This document shows positions 45,515 through 55,049 of a stretch of 64,000 nt of DNA, in pieces. The stretch's first letter is position 1, and every line of letters begins with the position of its first letter. Below the pieces are notes generated by a model. That model was not told the DNA's origin. It saw nothing but the letters and a program-made list of their open reading frames with translations, and did no database searches. The position numbers and the translations under genes were made by a program. Source of the DNA: CAWGGS01 sp963822095 (lineage in GTDB: Bacteria > Desulfobacterota > Desulfobulbia > Desulfobulbales > Desulfocapsaceae); contig CAWGGS010000025.1 of NCBI GenBank assembly GCA_963822095.1, forward strand, positions 3,327 through 67,326, read 5' to 3'.

Positions 45515-48422
45515 ATGCAGATAGAAGATGATGAAATTTTACAGGGATTCATTGAAGAGTCATTGGAGCATCTGGCTGATATTGAAAATGATCTTCTTGC
45601 AATTGAAGAAGCAGGAGAAAACATAGATGAAGACCTGGTGAATAAGGTCTTCCGGGCGGCGCACTCCATTAAAGGGGGAGCCGGTTTTATGGGGCTTACC
45701 GTAATTCAGGAACTCTCCCATGCCATGGAAAACGTTCTCGGCATGATTCGGGGCAAAAAACTGGTTCCAAACCCTGATATTATAAATGTGCTTCTCCTTG
45801 CTGCCGACCAACTTCAAAAGATGGTAGAAGACGTTCAGTCGAGCAATGATGTTGATGTCACAGAGCATATAATACCACTCAACTCAATTACGGAAACAAA
45901 AACGGTACCGGGTGGGCAGGCCTCTCACAAAGCGTCACCAGCCAAACCGGAGAAAACAGTCAAGGCAAAATCCAAGCCGGAACCGGAGCCCGAAATAGAA
46001 CCTGAACTTGAATCTGAAGCTGACACACCTCCTGATTATGACCTCAGAGAAGAACCGGACCTTGAGGAAGAAATACCACCACAGGCTGAACCGGTGGCAA
46101 TGAACGTATCAAAGCCTTCCAAATCACCCAAAGAGAGAAAGTTCTTCAGCCGGTGACTCCGCAGCGAGCCGACCGCAACAAAAGGTTGAGACATCAATCA
46201 GAGTTCATGTGAGTCTTCTCGATCAATTGATGACTCTAGCAGGAGAGCTCGTCTTGAGCAGAAATCAGCTCTTGCAGACCATTGGTTCGGAAGGATTTCG
46301 TAATGCCGAAGGAGTCGGACAGCGTATTGATCTCATCACCTCGGAACTTCAAGAAGCCATCATGCTCACCCGCATGCAGCCAATCGGTAATGTTTTTAAC
46401 AAGTTCCCACGGGTTGTCCGAGATTTGTCTGGCAAGCTCAATAAAAATATTGATCTCACGATCGTTGGCAAAGATGTTGAACTCGATAAAACGATTATCG
46501 AGGCAATTAATGATCCGCTTACTCATCTGGTCCGTAATTCCGTTGATCATGGTATCGAATTACCTCGTGAAAGAAAAAGTTTAGGCAAACCGGAAGTCGG
46601 ATTGATTATCTTAAAAGCGTATCACGAGGCGGGGCAGGTAGTAATCGAAATCGGCGATGACGGAAAAGGCTTAGATGGAGAAGCGCTGGCTGCAAGCGCC
46701 ATCAATAAGGGGCTTATCACCACCGAACAAGCCCAAATCATGTCCGACAAAGAAAAAGTCAACCTGATCTTCCTTCCGGGATTCTCTACTGCAAAACAGG
46801 TAACCGATGTTTCCGGTAGAGGAGTTGGAATGGATGTGGTCAAAACCAACCTCGATCAGCTTGGTGGCAACGTCGATATTATTTCCGAAGTCGGACACGG
46901 GACGACAATATCGATCAAACTTCCTTTGACTTTGGCGATTATTCCCTGTCAAATCATTATGATGGGAGGAGAAAGGTATGCCATCCCGCAGGTCAACCTG
47001 GAAGAACTTCTTCGAATCCCAGCCAGTCAGGTTAAGGATCGCATAGAAAGGGTTGGCAATGCCGAAGTTGTCCGGTTACGCGGGAACCTCCTGCCCCTTA
47101 TACGCCTATCAGATATCTTGGGGGTAGAACGAACATATTGGGATCCGACTGACAATTCTTTAAAAAACGACAGAAGAACAATGATATCGGACCGTCGAGG
47201 ACTTTCTTCTCCTGCGTTTTATGCTGAAAAACAGGAACAAGGGGAGACAGAAGCACCTGATAACAGAAAGTTGCCTCAACGGGAATCTGATGATAGAAGG
47301 ACTTCACCTACCTCTGCCTTGAATATAGTAGTCGTTTCGACCGGGGCAATGAAATACGGTCTTATCGTCGATCGCCTCCAAGATTCAGAAGAGATCGTAA
47401 TCAAACCTTTGGGACGACATTTACAACACTGTAAAGGATATGCCGGAGCAACAATCATGGGAGACGGTCGCATTGCCTTGATACTTGATGTCAGCAATAT
47501 TGCCAGGATGGCACGTCTCACCTCCATTGAGGGTACTGACAGAGCCCATGAGCTTGCCCAGGTCCAGGAGGACGCAAAAAAAGCTGGAAAAGATAAACAA
47601 GCACTTCTCATTTTCCGTAGCTCCGAAGAAGAACAATTTGCTGTTCCCCTTAACCAGGTAGAACGTATAGAAAAGATAAAACGTTCAGATATTGAGGATC
47701 TGGGAGGAAAACGTGTCATGCAGTATCGAGAAGGAAGTCTTTCCCTTATCTGTATCGATGATGTTGCCTCAGTGCAGCCACTTGCCGACCATGACGATCT
47801 TCTTGTTGTTGTGTTCCATATCGCCTCTCGACTTGTTGGACTTCTTGCCATCGGTCCTATTGATGCAATTGAAATTATAGCTGATATAGATGGCGTCACC
47901 CTACAGCAGCCGGGTATCATGGGTTCAACAATTATAGGAAAACATACCACCATGCTGGTAAATGTTTTTGAACTGGTCCAGACTCTTTATCCAGAATGGT
48001 TCGCAAACAAAGAAGTCTTTGAGAGAAGTGAAAAAACAGCCGACACTCGGCCTACTATTCTTATTGCAGAGGATTCCAACTTTTTCAGGAACCAGGTTAA
48101 AGGATATATGAAAGAAGCCGGTTACAATGTCATTGAAGGTGAAGACGGAGTGGTGGCCTGGAATCTTCTTCAAGAAAACGCCGATCTTGTTTCCATGGTC
48201 GTAACCGATATCGAAATGCCGAACATGAATGGTTTTGAACTTACCCAGACAATCCGCCAGGATTCTCGTTTTTCAGAATTACCCGTCATTGCCTTGACGA
48301 CTCTCGCTGGAGAAGAGGATGTCGCCATGGGTAAAGCGGTCGGGGTCAACGAATATCACGTCAAGCTGGACAAGGAAAGATTGATGGCATGTGTGCATGA
48401 TTACATGAAGAGAATGCACTGA
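45515..48422 (+). CDS. cheA: Chemotaxis histidine kinase CheA with second CheW-like and receiver domains, frameshifted
   Basis: Two open frames (45515-46156 and 46209-48422) encode one CheA split by a one-base frame change near 46130-46155. The first part has an Hpt domain with His50 in RAAHSIKGGAGFMG, then an acidic Pro/Glu linker. Reading the second frame upstream gives KVETSIRVHVSLLDQL, the start of the dimerisation domain. It continues with HLVRNSVDHGIELP and GRGVGMDVVKTNL (ATPase), a CheW-like domain, a second CheW-like domain and a receiver with TDIEMPNMNG. No P2 domain is visible. GGAGGAG precedes the ATG. The frame break could be a sequencing error or a real mutation; the following che genes are intact. 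Confidence 0.88.
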
Positions 48423-48597
48423 GATCGACGATATCTGTAATGGGATCACTGCTGATGTGGATTCGGCCAATTTTAGGTTGACGCAGGAATGCCTCCATTT
48501 AGAAAAGGGAAACATTTCCTCGCGAAATAACGTACCCATTAAAAAGAAAATCATTTCACTATCATTAAATTTCCAACATTTTCCCAAAGGATAGGGT

Positions 48598-49053
48598 ATG
48601 AAAAAGGATACAGTTGCAACCGATAAGAAAATAGTTGAGTTGGCTACATTTTATGTTGGGAATGGACTCTGTGGTATGGACATCCTGAAAGTTCAGGAGA
48701 TCAATAAAATCATGCAGATGACCAAAGTCCCCCAAGCCCCTGATTATGTTATGGGCATCCTGAACCTCAGAGGACAAATCGTGACCATTATTGACCTTGG
48801 GAAAAAACTTGGACTTGGAGATACCGAAACAACAGATGATCCTCGCAATATCATAGTCAATTCATCAGGTGGTCATGTGGGGCTTCTGGTAAAGAGAATC
48901 GGGGATGTCGTTGCAGCTGACATGTCAAAACTCGAACGTCCACCAGCCAACATGAGCGGTATCCAGGGTGACTTTTTCACCGGAGTCTATAAAACCAAAA
49001 CCAACCTGATCGGCATACTGGACGTTGATAAGGTTCTGAAAATAGACGATTGA
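48598..49053 (+). CDS. cheW: Chemotaxis coupling protein CheW
   Basis: 151 residues, one CheW (SH3-like) domain. It couples chemoreceptors to CheA in the signalling array. Conserved patterns are GNGLCGMDILKVQEINK, VPQAPDYVMGILNLRGQIVTIIDL and TKTNLIGILDVDKVL. AGGA precedes the ATG. It lies about 175 bases downstream of cheA and eight bases upstream of cheB. Confidence 0.95.
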   Translation: MKKDTVATDKKIVELATFYVGNGLCGMDILKVQEINKIMQMTKVPQAPDYVMGILNLRGQIVTIIDLGKKLGLGDTETTDDPRNIIVNSSGGHVGLLVKRIGDVVAADMSKLERPPANMSGIQGDFFTGVYKTKTNLIGILDVDKVLKIDD

Positions 49054-49060
49054 ACAGCAT

Positions 49061-50188
49061 ATGTTTATTAAATCAAAACTTAGGGTACTTGTGGTTGACG
49101 ATACTATTGTCTACCGAAAAACAGTATCCGACATCATGGAAGAATTGCCCGAGGTTGAGCTGGTCGGTGTCGCCCACAACGGCAAGATTGCGATGTCTAA
49201 AATCGCGTCTTTAAAACCGGACCTCATCACCCTCGATATTGAAATGCCTGAAATGAATGGCCTTGAGGTTTTGGCCGAGTTACAAAACAAACGGTTGGCT
49301 GTTGGAGCAATCATGCTTTCCACCCTGACAGCGGATGGCAGTGACATGACGATGAAGGCATTGGAGCTTGGTGCCTTCGATTTCATCCTCAAACCCCAGG
49401 CGAGAAATCTGGCAGAAGGTAAGAGTGAAATCAAACGCCTTATCCATCCCATGATCAAGGCATTCGCCAGGTCCAAGATTGCCTCTTCCTTACTCGGCAA
49501 TAAAAATATATCCAAAAGAATTTTCTCCAGTTCCGTAAAAACCGGTGTTGCTTCTCCTGCTTCAACCCAAATAAAGCACAAACCTTCGGTGTCTCTTAGA
49601 AGAGGAAAGTCGGAAATCGTAACCATCGGTATTTCAACGGGTGGTCCGAATGCCCTTAATCAATTATTGCCTCAACTCCCCGGGGATCTCGGGGTACCCA
49701 TCGTAATTGTTCAACATATGCCTCCCATTTTCACGAAATCTTTAGCTCAAAGTCTCGACAAAAAATGCGCTCTAAAAGTTAAGGAAGCACAAGATCATGA
49801 ACTCCTTGCCGACAACGTTATCTACATCGCGCCAGGGGGAAAACAAATGAAACTCATGGCAAGTAATGATGGAAAAAATAGATTAATCAAGATCACCAAT
49901 GATCCACCGGAAAACTCCTGCAAGCCATCAGTTGACTATCTTTTCAGATCCGTTGGAGATTACTATGTGGGCCGTTCAACAGCCGTAATCATGACCGGAA
50001 TGGGATCAGACGGCACGAAAGGACTTGAGACTTTAAAAGAAAAGGGTTCTTACATCATAGCGCAAAATGAAGATACATGTGTTGTCTACGGCATGCCGAA
50101 AGCACCGATTGAACAAGGCTTGGCAGACATTGTCGCTCCATTGAATAAAATTGCACATGAAATTGTAAAATCAGTACGCTTTTTCTAA
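49061..50188 (+). CDS. cheB: Chemotaxis methylesterase CheB
   Basis: 375 residues. Residues 1-130 are an intact receiver (VVDDTIVYRKTV, LDIEMPEMNGLEV with the phosphorylated Asp, and FILKP). About residues 185-370 are the methylesterase/glutamine deamidase domain with the catalytic serine in IGISTGGPNAL, the histidine in VQHMPPIFTKSLA and the aspartate in MTGMGSDGTKG. It removes methyl groups from receptors for adaptation. cheW stops seven bases upstream, so the genes are co-transcribed. Confidence 0.96.
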   Translation: MFIKSKLRVLVVDDTIVYRKTVSDIMEELPEVELVGVAHNGKIAMSKIASLKPDLITLDIEMPEMNGLEVLAELQNKRLAVGAIMLSTLTADGSDMTMKALELGAFDFILKPQARNLAEGKSEIKRLIHPMIKAFARSKIASSLLGNKNISKRIFSSSVKTGVASPASTQIKHKPSVSLRRGKSEIVTIGISTGGPNALNQLLPQLPGDLGVPIVIVQHMPPIFTKSLAQSLDKKCALKVKEAQDHELLADNVIYIAPGGKQMKLMASNDGKNRLIKITNDPPENSCKPSVDYLFRSVGDYYVGRSTAVIMTGMGSDGTKGLETLKEKGSYIIAQNEDTCVVYGMPKAPIEQGLADIVAPLNKIAHEIVKSVRFF

Positions 50189-50246
50189 ATATTCATGGAT
50201 TTCCCTGATCTATTTTTTTTTACAAATCGGTTTTTCTTAAATACGT

Positions 50247-51086
50247 ATGCTAAAAATAGCCCCTACCGAACTTAAATTATTTTCTCAATATATCTATGAT
50301 ATTTCGGGGATATTCTTAGACGAGAGCAAATCGTATCTCTTTGAAACCCGCTTGAGTACCATCGCTGAGGAATTCGGATGTCCCTCCTACCAGGATCTTT
50401 ACACCAAGGCTCGAAAAGATCCTAAAAAAGTCATCGAACGGCATATCGTCGATGCTATTTCTACCAATGAAACCCTTTTTTTTAGAGACAAAGGTCCCTT
50501 CGAACTCTTACGTCATAAAATATTACCAGAAATTATAGATAAAAGAACGCCATCATCATCTTCCTTGAAAACCAGCTTACGAATATGGAGCGCAGCTGCT
50601 TCTACAGGGCAAGAACTGTATTCGATCGCAATTGTCATAAGAGAACTTCTCCAAAACCTCTCCCGCTACAACATCAATCTCTTAGGGACAGACATATCGG
50701 ATACCGCTATTTCCCAAGCCAGTTACGGTAAGTACAACAAATTTGAAATTGATCGAGGACTTCCTCCAAATCAGCTACAACGTTATTTCACACTTTTTGG
50801 GGATACTTGGAAAATAAAGGATGAGATTAGAGCTATGGTTAATTTTAAAAAATTCAACCTGATGATGCCCTTTTCATCCCTTGGTAAATTCGATATTATT
50901 TTTTGTAGAAATGTTGCTATATATTTTACTTTTCAGGACCGAAAAAAACTATTCAACAAGATCGCCGACAGTCTTGCAGATGATGGGTATTTGATCATAG
51001 GCTCCACAGAATCACTTACCGGTGTATGTCCGCGTTTTGTCCCCAAGAAACATCTCAAGTCTATATTTTATCAAAAAAAGGTGTGA
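50247..51086 (+). CDS. cheR: Chemotaxis receptor methyltransferase CheR
   Basis: 279 residues. It methylates receptor glutamates from S-adenosylmethionine. The N-terminal helical domain is followed by the SAM-binding fold: IWSAAASTGQELYSIA, LLGTDISDTAISQASYGKY and FDIIFCRNVAIYF, the last close to the usual CRNVLIYF. It completes the adaptation pair with cheB. No methyl-accepting chemoreceptor gene is present in the window. Confidence 0.95.
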   Translation: MLKIAPTELKLFSQYIYDISGIFLDESKSYLFETRLSTIAEEFGCPSYQDLYTKARKDPKKVIERHIVDAISTNETLFFRDKGPFELLRHKILPEIIDKRTPSSSSLKTSLRIWSAAASTGQELYSIAIVIRELLQNLSRYNINLLGTDISDTAISQASYGKYNKFEIDRGLPPNQLQRYFTLFGDTWKIKDEIRAMVNFKKFNLMMPFSSLGKFDIIFCRNVAIYFTFQDRKKLFNKIADSLADDGYLIIGSTESLTGVCPRFVPKKHLKSIFYQKKV

Positions 51087-51205
51087 CTTGGCTCAACTCC
51101 ATTGACAGAGAATCTGATGAAGGCACATGAAGCGATATACAAAATACGAAGAATTCTCTCACAGCATCTGCACTATTTTTTTTGATTGATGAATAAGAGG
51201 CAAAC

Positions 51206-51781
51206 ATGAAGAATCTTACAATTCTCGTTGTTGACGATGACCCGGTCATCAGAAGATTGCTCCAGCAGAGATTAACTAAAAGTGGCTATCAAACGCTCAT
51301 TGCAGCAGATGGGTATAAGGCAGAATCTGTTTTAAAAAAGAAACATATCGATGTCGTGCTCACGGATTTGATGATGCCGGGAGAAATTGGAGGAATAGAG
51401 GTTCTCGAGATTGCCAAAACCATACGCAATACTATTGAAGTTATTCTGATCACGGCACATTCATCGATAGATACGGCTGTCAAAGCGATGAAAAAGGGGG
51501 CCACCGATTACTTAGAAAAGCCCATCAATTTCGACGAACTTTTCATGCGCCTCGATAAAATCGCAAATATGCAGACAATGTTCAGAAGTGCACAAGAACT
51601 CCAGCATGCGATGGATATTACCGAGCACGCTGCGGCCGAAACCATCCAAGCCCTTGAGATGAGGACAGCCAGACTCCATGAAGCGTTGGATGACGTGGAG
51701 AATATTCTTCGCAGCAGTCATCATCCGGAAGACGTACGGATCCGTTCAGCCCTCAACAAAATATCAAGTATCGATAAATAA
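51206..51781 (+). CDS. Response regulator with C-terminal helical region
   Basis: 191 residues. Residues 1-120 are an intact receiver: VVDDDPVIRRLL, VLTDLMMPGEIGGIEV with the phosphoacceptor Asp, ITAHSSIDTAVKAMKKGA and EKPINFDEL. This is the NtrC-like style, but no output domain follows. Residues 125-190 are a helical, probably coiled-coil tail (LQHAMDITEHAAAETIQALE). It follows cheR on the same strand after about 120 bases and could be a CheY-like output of the cluster, or a phosphate sink. Confidence 0.88.
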   Translation: MKNLTILVVDDDPVIRRLLQQRLTKSGYQTLIAADGYKAESVLKKKHIDVVLTDLMMPGEIGGIEVLEIAKTIRNTIEVILITAHSSIDTAVKAMKKGATDYLEKPINFDELFMRLDKIANMQTMFRSAQELQHAMDITEHAAAETIQALEMRTARLHEALDDVENILRSSHHPEDVRIRSALNKISSIDK

Positions 51782-51867
51782 TCCTTGGAGAAGCAGAAGG
51801 TTAGAGAGCCCGACTGTTCTTCCGGCAGGTTAACCACAAAATCGTTTTCAAATGTACTGAAACTGTA

Positions 51868-53295
51868 TTATTTGTGCAATCCTCTTGCTTCAGTAAAATT
51901 TGCATCATCGACTTTGGTATTATCCATTTTAGCTCCGGTCAAATCGGCATTTGTAAAATTTGCCTTGTAAAGATCCGCGTCCTCTAGATTTGCCTTTTTT
52001 AGATTTGCATTCACTAAAATCGCACCCTTGAGTATTGCTTCACTCAAATCAGCATTTTCCAGATTGCATCCGGTCAGATCCGCCTCTTCCAAGTCAGCCC
52101 CATCCAGACTTTTCCCAGAGAGATCGAGCCCGGCAAGATCACAATGATAACATTCATTAGTATCGAGTAGTCTCTTTAAATTTTTTTCTTTGTCGTTAAC
52201 ATCCATCTTTTTGGCCGAATGACTGCCTGTAACGGCGTGCTCTGCTATGCTGTTTTTTTCCTTTGAAGCTATGTCTTTTTCTATGATTTCCTCTTTCGAT
52301 TCCGGTTTTTTTTCTGCTTCAACGACAGGCTCTTTATCCTCTGTATTCTTCTTTTCTAATCCACCTGCTGCCGTGACCTTGGGCTGAGCGGAAGAACCTT
52401 TCAGTTTTTGGTCCTCTTCTACCGCATGTTGAGAAGAGCTGATTTCATTTTTAATTTCAGCTTTATCCGGATTTATTTTTGCAATTGTTTCAGTTTCTTT
52501 CTTTATTTGAGTGGAAGACGCATGTTCCTTTTTGGGGTTATCTGCAACTTTTTTAAAATTATTCTCTTTTTTATTTTCTGTGGCTGTGTTTGCTTTATTA
52601 GAGGTTTGAACTTCCTTTTCTATAACCACTTTTTTTATCGGAGTAACCTTTTTTACCATTGGAGCCGATGACTCAACCTGTTGTTCCTTAGTGGTTTGCA
52701 TATCGACAGGGCCCTGCTCCGAGGATTTATGGGCTAATTCCTTATTGGCCACCGTCTTCATTTTTTCTTTTTTAATAGTGGTCTCGGATTCTTTTGAAAT
52801 CCGACTCACAGGATGGCTGTCATCTATCTTTTTAGGTCTTACGGTATCATCAACGTAGGTGCTTTTCTCAAGTTCAGAAAGCTCTTTTTCATATGGTTTC
52901 GTTTTTATAAATTCGCCATCCAACTTGGCCCCAACAAGATATGCGGTACTTATGTCGGCTCCGGTAAGATCCGCTCCCCGCAAATCGGCACCGGCAAGGT
53001 CTGCTCCTCCGAAAATGGCACGTTGCAAATGGGCATTTTTCAGATTCGCCCCGGAGAGATTTGTAAGAAACAGTTTTGCTCCGGTAAGATCCGCTCCTTG
53101 GAGATTTGCGCCGGAAAGATTCATTCTATTGAGCATTGCCCCTTTCAAATCACAATTCGGACAGGCTTTGGTTTTTTTTAAGACTTCAACATTGTTCTTT
53201 ACATTATCGCTGTCAGCAAATGCTGTAGTGTTGATACCAAAGAACAATAATAAACCAATAAACGCCCAAAATCTCATCATGGTATTTTTTTTCAT
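51868..53295 (-). CDS. Secreted protein with two pentapeptide-repeat arrays
   Basis: 475 residues. A signal peptide (KKNTMMRFWAFIGLLLFF) exports it. The first array (about residues 43-130) begins CPNCDLKGAML and repeats ANLQGADLTGA-type pentapeptides. The second (about 385-470) begins CYHCDLAGLDL and repeats ADLEEADLTGC. Each is introduced by a CxxC motif. The 250 residues between are Lys/Glu/Thr-rich and probably disordered. Pentapeptide arrays form right-handed quadrilateral helices; the function here is unknown. The flanking tails have a low-complexity composition unlike the arrays. Confidence 0.88.
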   Translation of the reverse strand: MKKNTMMRFWAFIGLLLFFGINTTAFADSDNVKNNVEVLKKTKACPNCDLKGAMLNRMNLSGANLQGADLTGAKLFLTNLSGANLKNAHLQRAIFGGADLAGADLRGADLTGADISTAYLVGAKLDGEFIKTKPYEKELSELEKSTYVDDTVRPKKIDDSHPVSRISKESETTIKKEKMKTVANKELAHKSSEQGPVDMQTTKEQQVESSAPMVKKVTPIKKVVIEKEVQTSNKANTATENKKENNFKKVADNPKKEHASSTQIKKETETIAKINPDKAEIKNEISSSQHAVEEDQKLKGSSAQPKVTAAGGLEKKNTEDKEPVVEAEKKPESKEEIIEKDIASKEKNSIAEHAVTGSHSAKKMDVNDKEKNLKRLLDTNECYHCDLAGLDLSGKSLDGADLEEADLTGCNLENADLSEAILKGAILVNANLKKANLEDADLYKANFTNADLTGAKMDNTKVDDANFTEARGLHK

Positions 53296-53602
53296 TTTTC
53301 CTCTTCAAATCTGTAGGCAGGGGTGATTGCTTCTGCTTCGCCCCCGGTTTCAACCATAATAATAAAACAGCCTCTTTTTATATCATTAAAGACGCACCCG
53401 GGCGACCGTCAACAACGACATAAAAGAACTTGGTTCAATATATACACATCCGTTTCTCGCAATCTTGGAATATAAGCTCTTAGCTGTTTATTCTACGCGT
53501 CAAATCAAAACGAGCGTACTCTAAATACCAAGACAATGTCAACCTTGAAAAAATGGACACACTTTAATATCAGTACCTTAAGAAAGGTTTAACAAAATCC
53601 GT
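53296..53602. other. Intergenic region, no gene seen
   Basis: This AT-rich space between two leftward genes holds the promoter of the pentapeptide-repeat gene. No terminator or operator was clear. Confidence 0.4.
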
Positions 53603-54157
53603 TTACCATTTATGCATGCTTTTCCAAACCCAGGGAGCAATCGGGTTCGAATCTTTCCAAAGACCTATGTGTCTTTTCTTTGCTTTCCTCTGTAAGTCCT
53701 TCCAGTCATTACATATCGGTTCTCGGCAATAATAGATATGGACCCAGGCAAGACCTGATCGAACGAGCTCCTCACTGATATTAACATGATTTGCAATAAC
53801 CACAGCAACCAGTCTTCCATATTTATCAACGTCTTTTACAAAAAGCTCTACATCTCGACCTAACAAAAGAGCACGGGTTTTTTCTTTTGATTGTTTGCTG
53901 TAGGCTTGATCCCATTCCGGAGTGTCAATGCCCCATATGCGAAGTCGACGTATTTTTCCCTCCCAAATTACCTCTATGGTATCACCATCCACGATTCCAA
54001 CAACTTTAGAATAGATGGGCCTTATCGCAGCCTGAACCGTGAAGGTTTCAGCAAGACAGCAAATAGCCAGACAAAGCAGTAATAGTGGAACCTTCGTTTT
54101 TTGTATCACAAAAAAATTACCCACGTTCTTATGAAATACTCCTGACGATAAAGGCAA
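53603..54157 (-). CDS. Thermonuclease-family (SNase) secreted nuclease
   Basis: Up to 184 residues. The open frame begins with a TTG at 54157. GTG codons at 54124 (CAGGAGT upstream) and 54109 are more likely starts. A hydrophobic export segment (KVPLLLLCLAICCLA) precedes the SNase fold: VVGIVDGDTIEV (calcium site), RLRIWGIDTPEWDQ with the conserved Arg and Glu, and DKYGRLVAVV with the second Arg. It should cleave DNA or RNA outside the cytoplasm. The C-terminus is Trp-rich (WKDSNPIAPWVWK), as in YncB-like relatives. Confidence 0.88.
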   Translation of the reverse strand: MPLSSGVFHKNVGNFFVIQKTKVPLLLLCLAICCLAETFTVQAAIRPIYSKVVGIVDGDTIEVIWEGKIRRLRIWGIDTPEWDQAYSKQSKEKTRALLLGRDVELFVKDVDKYGRLVAVVIANHVNISEELVRSGLAWVHIYYCREPICNDWKDLQRKAKKRHIGLWKDSNPIAPWVWKSMHKW

Positions 54158-54524
54158 ACCTTATTTTGCCCGCGTTTCTTGACACTATAAAGATCGTCGT
54201 CAGCAAAAGAAACAAGTTTGTCAGGTTTTTCCGGTTTATCCATCTTTAGAGATGAAATATCAGTACCTAAAGTCAAATGACTTTTTACTCCATTTCATAT
54301 CTCTGGCTTTGGTTTACATAGAGTATCATTAAATTTCAGCATAATGTATTGGAAAATTCAACAATTATTCGAAAATTGCTTTTATATTCATGTATCCAAA
54401 ATCCGGAAAAAGAATATTTTCTCTTTCTTTTTTAATATGCTATAGTTAAGGCAACACTCTAAAACGATAAAAAATCGTCCCATTACATCTTTGCTTTTGA
54501 TTATTAAAATTCCAATTATGCGTC
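54158..54524. other. Intergenic region, no gene seen
   Basis: The divergent gap between the nuclease and the cNMP-binding gene is AT-rich, with no recognisable regulatory element beyond the AT-rich promoter region expected there. Confidence 0.4.
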
Positions 54525-55013
54525 ATGCAACAAGAATACTTGACAGACTCTGAAGAAGATACTCGCAATTTTCTCGTCAGTCTGCCGCTTTTTGACAGTT
54601 TTAATGTGGATGAACTCTCAGTACTTGCAAAACACATGAGTTACGTTCATTTACAAAGAGGAGAGTTTCTTTTTGTCGAAGGCGATAAAGGGAATTTCAT
54701 GGGATTTGTCGTCAGGGGAGTCTTGGAAGTCCTGAAAAAATCTGAAACCGGGGAAAATATAGTTATTGCGCGTTTAACCAAAGGCAGCTCAATCGGAGAA
54801 ATGGCCCTTATTGATAAATCCCCCCGATCAGCTACCGTCATTGCGAAACAACCAACAACAATGGTAACATTAACCGATAAGGGTTTTGATATTCTGACTG
54901 ATAAATCTCCAGTTTTAGGCGTAAAAGTTATTCAAAAAGTAGCACGCCTTCTCAGTCTCAATATGCGTCGGACATCCAGCAGACTTGCGGATCTTCTCCA
55001 GGGACAAAAATAA
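54525..55013 (+). CDS. Cyclic-nucleotide-binding domain protein
   Basis: 162 residues, one cNMP-binding domain with no helix-turn-helix. The phosphate-binding cassette looks competent: IGEMALIDKSPRSATVIA has the Gly-Glu pair and the Arg that contact the cyclic phosphate. The upstream strand-rich part (FLFVEGDKGNFMGFVV) fits the domain. It probably senses cAMP or cGMP and acts through a partner protein. The sigma-54 activator gene follows 36 bases downstream in the same direction. The adenylate cyclase at 15 kb could supply the ligand; this link is inferred. Confidence 0.9.
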   Translation: MQQEYLTDSEEDTRNFLVSLPLFDSFNVDELSVLAKHMSYVHLQRGEFLFVEGDKGNFMGFVVRGVLEVLKKSETGENIVIARLTKGSSIGEMALIDKSPRSATVIAKQPTTMVTLTDKGFDILTDKSPVLGVKVIQKVARLLSLNMRRTSSRLADLLQGQK

Positions 55014-55049
55014 TAGGAACTCGTCATTGTCGTCAACCGTACTCTCAGA

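Noticed and set aside
53636..53662. GGTTCGAATC, a tRNA T-loop-like sequence
   Set aside because: It falls inside the coding sequence of the secreted nuclease (APNSDKW reversed), and no cloverleaf can be built around it.
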